From: an uncultured Faecalibaculum sp. | Lineage (GTDB): Bacteria > Bacillota_I > Bacilli_A > Erysipelotrichales > Erysipelotrichaceae | Reading direction: 5' to 3' | Assembly: GCF_910588395.1 (NCBI RefSeq) | Contig: NZ_CAJUPA010000003.1 | Location: forward strand, 1 to 64,000 | DNA length: 64,000 bases | In this document: positions 27,417 through 38,705 of the stretch, in pieces | Layout: each line of letters begins with the position of its first letter | How positions within the stretch are numbered: the stretch's first letter is position 1 | The notes under the pieces: generated by a model | Database searches by the model: none | Told to the model about the DNA's origin: nothing | What the model saw: the letters and a program-made list of their open reading frames with translations, nothing else | Made by a program: the position numbers and the translations under genes

Positions 27417-29376
27417 GTGAAACACAATGGTTTTACACTTTCGTTCAATTCGAAAGTTCTGGCAGCTTCCGGCACCTGTGCGGCTGGCTTGCTGCTTTTG
27501 AGCTGTGCACCTGTGATGGCGGCTGAAAATCCGGTGCAGCCGGCGGAAACGGAAACGGCAGTTCCCGCAGCCCAGGCAGGCGATACAACCGAATTACCGG
27601 TGGACGAAACCCAGCCTGCAGCAGTCTCTGCGACTGTCTCTCAGAGCGGGCAGACGGAAGCGCCGGCTGTGGATCCGGATGAATCAGGAGATGCTGAAGA
27701 CCGGCAGACTCAGGAGTCTGAAGACAGACAATCCCAGGAGGCTGCATCCGGCCAGCCAGACACACGCAGCGGCTGAGACACCTCTGGAGGGAAGTGGGAT
27801 TGAGAAATCCGGGCAGCAGGCTCAGATCAGAGAAGCTGTTTCCAGTCTGGATGGAATGCAGGACACGGATTTTGTGCCACAGACAGCGAATGACAGACCG
27901 ATGGTCATGGCCAGGGCAGCCAGAAGCGGTCAGGAAAGTCCCTTCCAGGCAGGTCAGGGTGTGCTGGATCCTCAGGCTTATACCTTCAGTTTCACAGTAG
28001 GCGGGTTGAAGGTTCAGCCGCCAGCCTATGTCACCAGACCGGAAGATCTGCGGTTTGTCACAGAAGATGAAGCGGCATTTCTGTTTGATGCTCTGAAGAA
28101 CAATGCACACTTCCAGGAAGGCAATCCGGCGCTGGCTGCTTACGGGCAGACCGCACTTGCAGACGGAAAACCGGTGAATGCAGGGTATTACTATGTAATC
28201 TGCACCGAACAGGGCTGGTACAACCTGCTGAATCACCTTTCAGGCCACTATGACGAAAACCACATATGGCAGCCGCAGTTTGCCCAGGCCACGCCGGATC
28301 ATTACTACAACATCACGTTTGGCCGCCCCTATGATTTGAATGCAGTGGCTGCAATGGGGCTGGCAGCCACGTATCAGATCACGCCTGCACCAGTGGATCT
28401 GTGGATCCGGGGCAACCAGACCGGCAAGACGGAACTGCCGGATCCTGACAGTTATTCAGTCGCTGCCATAGCAGAAAATCCGGCACTGCAGCCGGAAGTG
28501 GACAGACTGACCTCGTCCTTTCAGACTTCGCAGTCAGATCTCGCCCTGCATCAGGATCCATCCAATCCCTGGCAGTATGATGTGGATCTCAGTCAAACCG
28601 GAATTGAACGGATGCGGGATCTGCTGGGATCGAACTATCTGATCAGGGAAATCATCGCCGATGATGCCACCTGGCAGATCAATCAGGCAGGGCAGTATGA
28701 ACCTGCAGGAAAGGATCAGACCGTCATGCAGCTTGATCCGGTATCGGCTGCGCAGTTCATCCAGAACCTGGAGGTATTGCCGGAGAACACCGGTTTTATA
28801 TTCGTGTACCCGGTTGATACAGATCTTCCCCATGCGGGAGAACCTGTCCATATCATGGTTCAGTATCCGGATGGCAGCCAGGACATCATCCAGACCATGC
28901 TGAAAGTCCTCCCCCGTACATTCCATCTGAATGTTGTGTATGTGGATGAACAGGGGAACACAATCAGCCGGTCACAGCAGGACGGTCTCACCGGTGAAAA
29001 CCGGGACATTCTGTATGAAATCCCCGCTGGTTATGCACTGGCAGATCAGCAGATCCCCCGGCTGTGGACGGTTGGCAGTCAGGATCAGACCTGCCGGATC
29101 CTGGTACTCAAAACTGCCGGACCGGAAACTGGCCAGCAAAAGCAGGATCCGGGTATGCAGGGGCAGAAGAAGCAGGAGGACAGGAAACAGTCCCATGTGG
29201 TATTCACTGATACCCGTCATGCAGCCTCTGCTCAGCCGGGAGAGAACAGGAATGAAACCGGTGGAGCTGTACCGACAGCGGCCGGAGGCACTCTGGCCCG
29301 TATTGCAGCCTGGACAACAGCTGCGGCTGGCTCCCTGTGGGCAGCTTTCGACCTGCGCCGCAGATCCCGTCACTGA
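27417..29376 (+). pseudogene. Surface protein gene interrupted by a frameshift
   Basis: Two overlapping frames together encode about 650 residues. The first (27417-27776, GTG start) gives a signal peptide ending PVMAAENP and a Glu/Gln-rich stretch with the repeats AEDRQTQE and SEDRQSQE. The second frame, open from 27679 to 29376, continues with a globular region, a MucBP-like beta domain (VVYVDEQGNTISRSQQDG to ALADQQIPRLW) and a C-terminal hydrophobic segment with basic tail (FDLRRRSRH). No LPxTG motif is seen; GGAVPTAAGG stands in that position. The shift lies between 27679 and 27776. Function is probably extracellular binding. Whether the gene is dead, phase-variable or a sequencing error is unresolved. 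Confidence 0.7.
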
Positions 29377-29438
29377 CAGGATCCGGAGGAACAGGACAGC
29401 TGATACAGAACTGTGGTATAAACCGCCCGATTTCCGAT

Positions 29439-29500
29439 ATGAAAAAGGACCGCGACTGACCTGTCCGGTTTGCGACGGACAGGCAGTTGCAGCCCTTTTG
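29439..29500. terminator. Bidirectional terminator between convergent genes
   Basis: A long interrupted stem: AAAAGG/CCTTTT outermost, CTG/CAG, then CCTGTCCG/CGGACAGG around GTTTGCGA. T-rich tails occur on both strands. It separates the surface protein from serine dehydratase. Confidence 0.75.
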
Positions 29501-29532
29501 TGTTTTCCAAGGTTGCCAGGCAGCAGACTGTG

Positions 29533-30747
29533 TTACTGCTCCTGTGCTTCGTTGGGAATCACCACCGCCAGTCCGCCCAGAGAGCTTTCCTTGAGCTCCA
29601 TTGGCAGTTTCATGCCGGTGATGTTCATGGCCTCCACCACATGGTCAAAGCTCACCCGTTCGTGCTTGACCCGGAGGATGTGCCGGGAAAGCCGGGCGTT
29701 GTCTACAGAACGCAGGGCAGCCATGGCATTTCGTTCGATGCAGGGAATCATCACATAGCCGCCCACCGGATCGCAGGTCAGACCCAGATGGTGTTCCAGG
29801 CCCATCTCCGCCGCATACTCCACCTGTCCGTCCGACTGCCCGGCGGCACAGGCGATCATGGCGCTGCCCATGGCACAGGCCGCTCCCACTTCCGCCTGGC
29901 AGCCCCCTTTGGCTCCGGAGATGGTGGCATTGGTCTGGATGAGATTGCCCACAAGACCAGCCACTTTCAGGCCCTTCATCAGCTGTTCGCGCTTGTAGTG
30001 CCTGTCATGGATAAAATGATAGATCAGAGCCGGCAGAATCCCGCAGCTGCCCATGGTGGGAGCCGTGACGACGGTGCCGCCTGCTGCATTCTGTTCGCTG
30101 GCGGCAAAGGCGTAGCTGGCCAGAAGCAGGTGGAAGATTTCATCCGGATCGGTACATGCCAGGGCATCTTCGTGGAGTTCTTTCGCCACGCGCTTCAGCT
30201 TCAGGGAACCGGGCAGGAGGCCTTCGGCTTTCAGCCCGTCCTGCACGCTTTGGATCATGGTGTCCATGATGTCCTCCAGGTAGGCAGTCAGTTCCGGTCC
30301 TTCCACCATATCCACATACTGATCCAGGGTGATGTCCTGTCCCTTGCACCAGAGCCGGATCGCAGCCATGGTGGAATGCGGGTAGATCTCCGGGGTGGAA
30401 GCAGCCGGCACCCCGTTGATTTCCAGTTTTCCGCCGCCTATGGAGACAAACTGATCAGTGCCCAGAGCATCAGAACCCTGGAACGCGGTTATGTACATCG
30501 TATTCGGGTGTTCCGGGGAGGCTTTCAGGTTGAAGACAACTTCTGTATTCTCTCCCAGCGTCCGGATCAGAATCTCATCCGTCAGGTGTCCTTTGCCGGT
30601 CAGTGCCAGAGAGCCCTGGAGTTCCGCTTTCCAGCGGTCTGCCTGCGGATACTGGTGTTTCATGTACAGAGCCGCATTCATGGGGCCCAGAGTGTGGGAA
30701 CTGGATGGGCCAGGTCCTTTTTTAAAAATTTCTTTGATACTGTGCAT
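29533..30747 (-). CDS. sdaA: L-serine dehydratase, iron-sulfur type
   Basis: Deaminates L-serine to pyruvate and ammonia. The 404-residue single-chain enzyme carries the N-terminal GPGPSSSHTLGP and the catalytic half with MGSCGILPA, GAKGGCQAEVGAA and CDPVGGYVMIPCIERNA, whose cysteines bind the 4Fe-4S cluster. The enzyme is oxygen-sensitive, which fits an anaerobe. I chose ATG 30747 (MHSIKEIFK) because homologues begin this way; an upstream ATG at 30774 and this one both have weak ribosome sites. Confidence 0.93.
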   Translation of the reverse strand: MHSIKEIFKKGPGPSSSHTLGPMNAALYMKHQYPQADRWKAELQGSLALTGKGHLTDEILIRTLGENTEVVFNLKASPEHPNTMYITAFQGSDALGTDQFVSIGGGKLEINGVPAASTPEIYPHSTMAAIRLWCKGQDITLDQYVDMVEGPELTAYLEDIMDTMIQSVQDGLKAEGLLPGSLKLKRVAKELHEDALACTDPDEIFHLLLASYAFAASEQNAAGGTVVTAPTMGSCGILPALIYHFIHDRHYKREQLMKGLKVAGLVGNLIQTNATISGAKGGCQAEVGAACAMGSAMIACAAGQSDGQVEYAAEMGLEHHLGLTCDPVGGYVMIPCIERNAMAALRSVDNARLSRHILRVKHERVSFDHVVEAMNITGMKLPMELKESSLGGLAVVIPNEAQEQ

Positions 30748-30927
30748 GTCTTCAGTGTACCATCTGCGCGTCATGAAAGGGGATACAGCCGTCGGAGGGG
30801 TGTGACACAGTCGGCGGGGATGAACAGATTTTTCCGGGAACCACTGTAACGTGCATTCATGCTGTCAGTAGGGTGAGTAGAATGAAAGTACAGAAAGCAG
30901 CTGACAGAAACAGAAAAGGAGAACGTT

Positions 30928-31053
30928 ATGGAAGTCATCATCTGGATCATTCTGGTACTCTTCGTTTACTGGCCCCGGAGCAGTTCCTGCAGCAGCTCCG
31001 GCAGAAAGTCCGGACTCTCCGAATGGGAGGAATGGAACCATCATCACCGGTGA
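30928..31053 (+). CDS. Micro-membrane protein, copy 1
   Basis: A 41-residue product: hydrophobic MEVIIWIILVLFVYW followed by a Ser-rich link and GLSEWEEWNHHH. AAAAGGAGAACGTT is an excellent ribosome site. It resembles the protein at 31196 in its N-terminal anchor, its GLSEWEE/GLTKWEE motif and its ribosome site region. Function unknown. Confidence 0.6.
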   Translation: MEVIIWIILVLFVYWPRSSSCSSSGRKSGLSEWEEWNHHHR

Positions 31054-31195
31054 GCCGGGCTGTTTCCCTGATTCAGCCATCATCTGCAGAACCGCACGCA
31101 CTTGCGCATTCAGCTTCATACCCCCGGGTATCCAGCCCTGGAACCGGCATTCAGACTGAGGATACAGAAAGAAAAACACAGAAAAGGAGAATGTT

Positions 31196-31417
31196 ATGGA
31201 AATCATGATCCTCATACTGCTGGCATGCATCCTTTACCTGGCAGCAGACAGTACCTCCCGAAAGGACAAAGGCAGCAGTCCGTACGAAACGGACAGCGGC
31301 GATTCCGGGCTCACCAAATGGGAGGAAGAGTATACAATCCACCGGTTTGTGAAGAAGAACCGGGAACGCCGGCACCAGCGATGGGCCGCAGAGAAGAAAA
31401 AAGGACGCCGGCATTGA
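31196..31417 (+). CDS. Micro-membrane protein, copy 2
   Basis: A 73-residue product with a single N-terminal membrane segment (MEIMILILLACILYLAAD), a polar link, GLTKWEEEYTIHRF and a very basic tail (RERRHQRWAAEKKKGRRH) expected to stay in the cytosol. The ribosome site AAAAGGAGAATGTT is nearly identical to that of the 30928 gene. Together they look like a tandem duplication that has diverged at the C-terminus. Confidence 0.65.
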   Translation: MEIMILILLACILYLAADSTSRKDKGSSPYETDSGDSGLTKWEEEYTIHRFVKKNRERRHQRWAAEKKKGRRH

Positions 31418-31472
31418 CCGGCGCCCTGGAAAGCGCAGACAGGACCGGATACATCATCCGGTCCTGTGCAGT
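31398..31472. terminator. Terminator pair between convergent genes
   Basis: ACAGGACCGGAT (31439-31450) pairs perfectly with ATCCGGTCCTGT (31456-31467) and serves the plus strand. On the minus strand GCGCCGG/CCGGCG at 31403-31425 runs into TTTTTTC and ends the asnA transcript. Confidence 0.8.
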
Positions 31473-31480
31473 TTTCCCGG

Positions 31481-32488
31481 TTACAGCAGATGGATGCCGG
31501 CTTTGTCACAGGCATCCCGCATTTCCTGCGGCCACAGACTGGCCTGCACTTCCCCCACATGGGCTTTTTTCAGCAGCAGCATGCAGAGCCGGGACTGGCC
31601 GATTCCTCCGCCGATGGTATAGGGAAGCTGCGCGTTGAGCACCGCCTGGTGAAAGGGCAGTGCCTCTCTGTCCAGACAGTTTTCCGCTTCCAGCTGCCGG
31701 TGAAGACTTTCTTCATCCACCCGGATGCCCATGGAACTGATTTCCAGAGCCTGCTGCAGCGGTTCGTACCAGAACAGGATATCCCCGTTGAGATCCCAGT
31801 CATCATAATCCGGTGCCCGTCCGTCATGTTTCTGTCCATCCCGCATCACGGCACCGATCTTCATGACAAAGACACAGCCCAGTTCCCGGGTGATGGCGTT
31901 TTCCCGCTCCTTCGGTGTCAGTTCCGGATACAGGTCCAGAAGCTGCTCGCTGGTGACAAAGTGAATCATATCGGGAAGATGGTTCACAGCCTGGGGATAC
32001 TTGTACCACACCTCATGTTCCATGTGCTTGATGACTTTGAAAATGGTCTCCACATGTTCTTTGAGAGTGGCAACATTGCGCTCTCCCTTGCCAATGACTT
32101 TTTCCCAGTCCCACTGATCCACATAAGCTGAGTGCAGGTTGTCCAGTTCTTCATCCTTGCGGATCGCATTCATGTTGGTGTACAGCCCTTCATGCAGACC
32201 AAAACCGTAGCGTCCCAGCGCAGCCCGCTTCCATTTTGCCAGGGAGTGCACCACCTGCACTTCTTCCTCTTCCTGGCTTGCCATGGTGAAATGCACCGGC
32301 TCTTCGCTGCCGTTCAGGTTGTCATTGAGGCCCGAGCTTCTGGTCACAAACAAAGGAGCGGAGATCCGCTGCAGCTTCAGTTCCTTTCCCAGCTCGTCCT
32401 GGAAGGTGTCACGAATGTATTTGATGGCTTCCTGCGTCTGCCGGATATCCAGCGTCGGTTTGTAGTCTTTCGGTACGATCAGATTCAT
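31481..32488 (-). CDS. asnA: Aspartate-ammonia ligase
   Basis: Makes asparagine from aspartate and ammonia with ATP cleavage to AMP; related to class II aminoacyl-tRNA synthetases. The 335-residue length is typical. Motifs are QRISAPLFVTRSSGLNDNLN, VVHSLAKWKRAALGRYGF, NAIRKDEELDNLHSAYVDQW and the C-terminal GGGIGQSRLCMLLL. GGGGGA ahead of ATG 32488 sets the start; the track of the frame to 32518 is not supported. Promoter with extended -10 lies just upstream. Confidence 0.97.
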   Translation of the reverse strand: MNLIVPKDYKPTLDIRQTQEAIKYIRDTFQDELGKELKLQRISAPLFVTRSSGLNDNLNGSEEPVHFTMASQEEEEVQVVHSLAKWKRAALGRYGFGLHEGLYTNMNAIRKDEELDNLHSAYVDQWDWEKVIGKGERNVATLKEHVETIFKVIKHMEHEVWYKYPQAVNHLPDMIHFVTSEQLLDLYPELTPKERENAITRELGCVFVMKIGAVMRDGQKHDGRAPDYDDWDLNGDILFWYEPLQQALEISSMGIRVDEESLHRQLEAENCLDREALPFHQAVLNAQLPYTIGGGIGQSRLCMLLLKKAHVGEVQASLWPQEMRDACDKAGIHLL

Positions 32489-32525
32489 ATATATATTCCC
32501 CCTGCTGTCATGTAACAATGGTCTG

Positions 32526-32534
32526 ATTATACCA
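32526..32534 (-). promoter_or_regulatory. Extended -10 promoter of asnA
   Basis: Minus strand reads TGGTATAAT, an extended -10 (TGn before TATAAT), about 38 bases before the asnA start. No good -35 is visible. Confidence 0.55.
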
Positions 32535-32841
32535 TGGCAGTCTTTTGCGGGGCAGAAGGGGATGAAAATTTACAGTTGTCCCGCCGGAAATTTTCAGAAA
32601 CTTCTGTGAGATAGGCGAATAGTTGCACCGCATCCGGTATGTAAACGGTATCAATCCCGCTGTCATACAGACAGCCGAATCCATGCATTACATAAAGTGA
32701 GTCAAAAGATACATATCTGATGATTTTGCTGAAGTTCGATGTAAAATCCTGTCATTGGGGAAACGTGACTTTTTTTGATTCCTTGTGGTAGCATAGACAC
32801 GTCAAGGTAAGTGGAAACGTTTACACTTTTATGGAGGTAAT
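32535..32841 (+). promoter_or_regulatory. glgP upstream control region
   Basis: No gene is seen here. An 8-bp inverted repeat GAAAATTT/AAATTTTC lies at 32562-32595. A first cre-like site, TGTAAACGGTATCA, is at 32640-32653. A probable promoter is TGACTT (32766-32771) with TAGCAT (32789-32794), 17 bases apart. The main cre site follows at 32812. Confidence 0.5.
32811..32826 (+). promoter_or_regulatory. cre-like operator of glgP
   Basis: GTGGAAACGTTTACAC is a near-perfect palindrome matching the CcpA consensus (TGWAARCGYTWNCW) with one mismatch. It lies downstream of the -10 element, where a bound repressor would block transcription. A LacI-family maltose regulator could bind similar DNA. Confidence 0.7.
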
Positions 32842-35109
<2,268 letters not shown>

Positions 35110-35142
35110 AGAACCGGAAGAAACCGGGAAAGGAGATTTCTC

Positions 35143-35307
35143 ATGATCCAGGTTGTTTCCAAACACGAACTCGACGCAATGCCCCTCATGGACCGGCAGC
35201 CGCTTCTTGTCATGGAGTATGGCGCCCAGTACATCATCTGCACAATGGATGAGTACAAATACATGATCAACGACATTGAGTGCTATACGGATCAGATGGC
35301 CGCCTGA
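35143..35307 (+). CDS. Small protein encoded behind glgP
   Basis: A 54-residue acidic soluble protein (MIQVVSKHELDAMPLMDRQP through ECYTDQMAA) with AAAGGAGATTTCTC as a strong ribosome site, 33 bases behind glgP. Its last two codons and stop fall inside the 110-bp dispersed repeat. I know no family; a partner or regulator of glgP is a guess from position. Confidence 0.6.
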   Translation: MIQVVSKHELDAMPLMDRQPLLVMEYGAQYIICTMDEYKYMINDIECYTDQMAA

Positions 35308-35408
35308 GCTGCTGTCTGCACCGAAAAATCCCCTGCAGGATTCAATCCTGACAGGGGATTTTTGCGCTCTGGGCTTTCTGCATGAAAGGCAGGTTCAGAC
35401 AGCAGGCT
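35299..35408. repeat. 110-bp dispersed repeat, copy A
   Basis: Matches 43258-43367 at 108 of 110 positions. Its ends are an imperfect inverted repeat (GAGCTGCTGTCTG and CAGACAGCAGGCT), and its centre is a strong terminator (AAAAATCCCCTG/CAGGGGATTTTT). The left end supplies the codons GCC GCC TGA that finish the 35143 gene, and on the minus strand the right end supplies the last codons and TGA of the DeoR gene. Confidence 0.9.
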
Positions 35409-36153
35409 GCACCAGGATGATTTCCATGCCCTGGTCCCGCAGCTTGTCCAGAATGTCCTTTGGGGCACCGCTATCCGTAATGACGGTTCCGGGCGTCTGC
35501 AGTGTAAAGCTGCCCATGGATTTCACTTTCCCGAATTTGGTTGAATCCGCCAGAATGAAGTATTTCTGCGCGTGGGAGAGCATTGTTTCATTGATGGACA
35601 GCTCACTGGGAATGTCACACAGGATTTCTCCGTATTCTGAAATGCCTGTGCATCCCAGCAGGGCGATATCCACATCGGTTGCCAGAAGACTGCGGATGCA
35701 GTAATCACCCACCAGGATATGGCCTTTCAATGTTCCACCGGTCAGGATAAACTGGATATCACGGTCCTGTTTCAGACTGGCAGCTCTGGCGTTGTTGGTA
35801 TAGACAGACAGACGTACGTCTGTGAACTCAAGCGCGTCCAGCGCCGTCTGGCTGCCGTTTATAAACAGCGAGTCTCCGCTTTTGAGCAATCCGGCAGCAT
35901 ACCGGCTGATGGCTTTCCGGCTGGAGAGAACATAGTCGTTTTTCTCGGAAGCGGCATCCTGCAGGTAGGCTGCCCCACCCCGGAATCGCCGGAGATATCC
36001 CTTTTCTTCCAGTATCTGCAGATCCCGGCGGCATGTCATGCTGGAGATGCCGAAGAGGGAAGACAGTTCTTCCACACTCATTGTTCCTGCCGCCCGTATT
36101 CTGGCTACCATTTCCTGGTGCCTGCGGTCAATTGTTTTCTGATCTCGTTTCAT
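35395..36153 (-). CDS. DeoR-family regulator, probable ula repressor
   Basis: A 252-residue DeoR/GlpR-type protein. The N-terminal winged helix reads MSVEELSSLFGISSMTCRRDLQILEEKGYLRRFRGGA, condensed here to the motif SSMTCRRDLQILEEKG. The C-terminal sugar-phosphate sensor domain includes NGSQTALDAL, GGTLKG and DSTKFGK. AAGGA five bases before ATG 36153 sets the start. TATAAT on the minus strand at 36176-36181 suggests its own promoter. Position beside the ascorbate genes suggests a UlaR role. The last codons lie in the 110-bp repeat. Confidence 0.85.
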   Translation of the reverse strand: MKRDQKTIDRRHQEMVARIRAAGTMSVEELSSLFGISSMTCRRDLQILEEKGYLRRFRGGAAYLQDAASEKNDYVLSSRKAISRYAAGLLKSGDSLFINGSQTALDALEFTDVRLSVYTNNARAASLKQDRDIQFILTGGTLKGHILVGDYCIRSLLATDVDIALLGCTGISEYGEILCDIPSELSINETMLSHAQKYFILADSTKFGKVKSMGSFTLQTPGTVITDSGAPKDILDKLRDQGMEIILVQPAV

Positions 36154-36217
36154 ATTCCTTCTGCTTTCGTTTTTCATTATACAGTCCGGATGCTCATATA
36201 AATCAGTATTCTGAGCA

Positions 36218-36249
36218 TAAAAAAGAAGAAGGAACATAACTTCCTTCTT
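36218..36249 (-). terminator. Terminator after ulaB
   Basis: On the minus strand AAGAAGGAA pairs with TTCCTTCTT across GTTATG and runs into CTTTTTTATG. It ends the ulaGCAB transcript before the regulator gene. Confidence 0.8.
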
Positions 36250-36261
36250 TCCCGACTTGTA

Positions 36262-36570
36262 TCAGTCAATCAGCCCTTTTTCCATGAGGGCTTTTTCCAT
36301 TTCTCCGGGAGACATGATGTTCTTAAGTCCGAGAACGACAGTCCCTTTCTTTTCGGCGTCCTTGAACATGCCGGCGAAGTTGCGGGCACAGAACACGATG
36401 TCGTATTGACCGGCAGCCGATTTGCCTTCGGAAAGTGCGCAGTGGTGGAGGGAAGCAGGTTTGATTTTGTGCTTGTTCAGCACTTTCTGAAGGGTCATCT
36501 TCATCATCAGAGATGAACCTGCGCCGTTAGCACAGCAGACCATGAATTTTTTGTTGTCAAGTTTGGACAT
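36262..36570 (-). CDS. ulaB: PTS ascorbate-specific IIB component
   Basis: A 102-residue cytosolic phosphocarrier. The phosphorylated cysteine lies in VCCANGAGSSLMMKM (Cys13), in the same context as CGNGQGSSMIMKM of UlaB. It accepts phosphate from IIA and passes it to ascorbate during uptake by IIC. AGGAGA sets ATG 36570. It is the last gene of the ulaG-C-A-B transcript. Confidence 0.92.
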   Translation of the reverse strand: MSKLDNKKFMVCCANGAGSSLMMKMTLQKVLNKHKIKPASLHHCALSEGKSAAGQYDIVFCARNFAGMFKDAEKKGTVVLGLKNIMSPGEMEKALMEKGLID

Positions 36571-36652
36571 ATGCGTTTTCTCCTTTTCTGTCAGATATGC
36601 AGTGATGCGTCTATTGTAGCAGGAAGGCAGCCAGCTGCCCTGGAAGAACAGG

Positions 36653-38169
36653 TCAGGCAAACTCTGACCAGTCTTCCTCCTCGTCTCCGTCGTCAATGCC
36701 TTTGTACTTCTTGTAGGCGGAATAGTCTTCTGTAATCAGGAAATAGCCTTTCGGATCCTTCCGGTATTCCAGCTGCGGAAGAGCCAGCAGAACGAGCGTG
36801 ACGATGCCCAGTCCGATCCAGCCGAGATACTTGATCACAACCGTGATGGCAGGCCATACTGTTGCCCAGTCCCACATGCCCAGATAGCCGCCGAATGGTG
36901 CAAGACCCACAAGCCCGGCAATGAAGGCGGAGCCCAGAACCTGTACGATACCGGACAGGAATGTCAGTACGATGCAGGCTTTCATACCGCCTTTTTCATT
37001 GGCAACAAGTCCGATCGTGGCATTGTCGAAGAAGACAGGAACAAATCCGCAGATGATGATGACCGGACTTTTGAATACCAGCAGGCCGAGTATGGCAACG
37101 ATCTGACCTGTGAGACCAGCCAGGAATCCGAATGTCACCGCATTGGAATCACCAAAACCGTAGCAGACAGCGCAATCCACACCAGGGATGGAAGCAGGCA
37201 GCAGTTTGTCGGCAATTCCCTGGAAAGAAGTGGTCAGCTCGGTTACGAACGTCCGGACACCCAGCTGCAGGATGGCCAGATAAACAGCGAAATTCAGCGA
37301 AGTGGTGAACGTGTAGTACAGGAAGTTGTAATCTGCGGCAATGACACCCTGTGTCACAAAATACTCCTTGCCAATGATTCCCATGATGATTCCGAAGAAA
37401 ACCACCATCAGAATCGCAGTGCAGACCATGTTTTCATTGAAAATCGAGAAGAAACCCGGCATTTCCATTTCTCCGACTTTGCGGCCCCTTGGCTTGCCGT
37501 CCTTGCTGAAGAATTTCTCAGCCTGCCAGTAGTTCAGCCGGATGCCAAACATCTGCTGATGGGCAATGCAGAATCCCGCCCCATTGGTGAGCTCCTGCAT
37601 CGGCTTGATTGTCAGGTTGGATCCAACAGCCCAATAGGCTCCCAGCAGTACCGACATGACGATCAGCATCAGAATGGTGTTGCCTTCTTTTGCCAGGAAA
37701 GGCATGGCAAACAGAACAAGCCAGAAAGCCGTCGCAGCCTGCTGCACCTGAACGTGACCGGTGGTAAACAGCGCCGGCATTTGGTCCATTTATTGAAGCG
37801 GACCAGCAGAATATTGACGATGAAGGCAATCAGCAGCAGGGTCATGGCATAGGAGAAAGCCACACCGAATGTCTGCTCCAGGCCCTCGGTCACGGCGTTC
37901 TGTCCGTAATAGGGGTCAATCACCACCGCAGCCAGATTGAACCGCTCCCGCAGCCCGGCCAGGATCGGGCGGAATGTGGTCACAAGCCCGGAAGAACCGG
38001 CGCCCAGAATCAGCATGCCGATAATGGCCTTCAGCGTGGATGCCAGACAGTCATACCATTTCCGCTTCAGCAGCAGCGATCCCAGCAGAACCAGGAAACC
38101 GATCATCATCGGTGCCTGCTTCAGAATATACTCAGCGAAAAAATCCCAGATGCCAATCAGAAAATCCAT
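36653..38169 (-). pseudogene. ulaA: PTS ascorbate-specific IIC permease, frameshifted
   Basis: Two overlapping minus-strand frames give one UlaA-type permease of about 505 residues. The first (from ATG 38169) carries the N-terminal membrane segments through ILLVRFNKWTK. The second continues MPALFTTGHVQVQQ to the stop at 36653, with YGFGDSNAVTFGF and PVFFDNATIGLVANEKGG among UlaA-conserved stretches. Adding one A to the AAA run at 37780-37782 (TTT on the plus strand) restores RFNKWTKMPALFTTGHV, which reads as the family does. The C-terminus is unusually acidic (DDGDEEEDWSEF). If the shift is real, uptake through this locus is lost unless slippage restores the frame. Confidence 0.85.
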
Positions 38170-38171
38170 AT

Positions 38172-38660
38172 TCAGTCCTCCTGAAATCCTGTGCAGGGAT
38201 GAGCTGCATCTGCAGCCAGAATGTCTTCTTTCGAAGAAGCGGTCATCAGTGCGTCAAGCAGTTCTTCATTGGTGAAAATCCCCACAAGATTCTGAATGTT
38301 GTTCAGGTGTTCTTCCGGATTTTCAGCTGCCAGGGTAAAGAACAGACTCGCTGTTTTTTCCACGCCATCTTCGTCAAATCCGAAGCTGACCGGATCCTTG
38401 ACCCGCATGAAGCTGACAGCTGTTTTCAGGACTCCCTCTGCATTTTCCGTGGTATGAGGCATAGCCACCTGGTGATCAAAAACCACATAGGGGCCGTATG
38501 TTTCAATGCAGCTGACAATCTGTCTGTAATAGTCTTCGGTGACGTATCCGGTTTTCACCAGCGGCAGGGTGCTTTGCCGCACGGCTTCCTGCCAGGTTTC
38601 TATATGGTCCCTGAACAGGACGTGATCCCGTTCAACAATTCTTTTCAGGAGTTCAGACAT
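38172..38660 (-). CDS. ulaC: PTS ascorbate-specific IIA component
   Basis: A 162-residue cytosolic IIA protein of the mannitol/fructose fold. The phosphorylated His69 lies in VAMPHTTENAEGV. It receives phosphate from HPr and gives it to UlaB. Located two bases before ulaA in the same transcript. Confidence 0.93.
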   Translation of the reverse strand: MSELLKRIVERDHVLFRDHIETWQEAVRQSTLPLVKTGYVTEDYYRQIVSCIETYGPYVVFDHQVAMPHTTENAEGVLKTAVSFMRVKDPVSFGFDEDGVEKTASLFFTLAAENPEEHLNNIQNLVGIFTNEELLDALMTASSKEDILAADAAHPCTGFQED

Positions 38661-38705
38661 CTTTTTCTCTCTTTCTGTTTCTGTAGTCGTCTCAGTCTGT
38701 CCGGA

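Noticed and set aside
29470..30849. 459-residue plus-strand frame opposite sdaA
   Set aside because: Serine dehydratase on the minus strand has all Fe-S and active-site motifs; the opposite frame has none.
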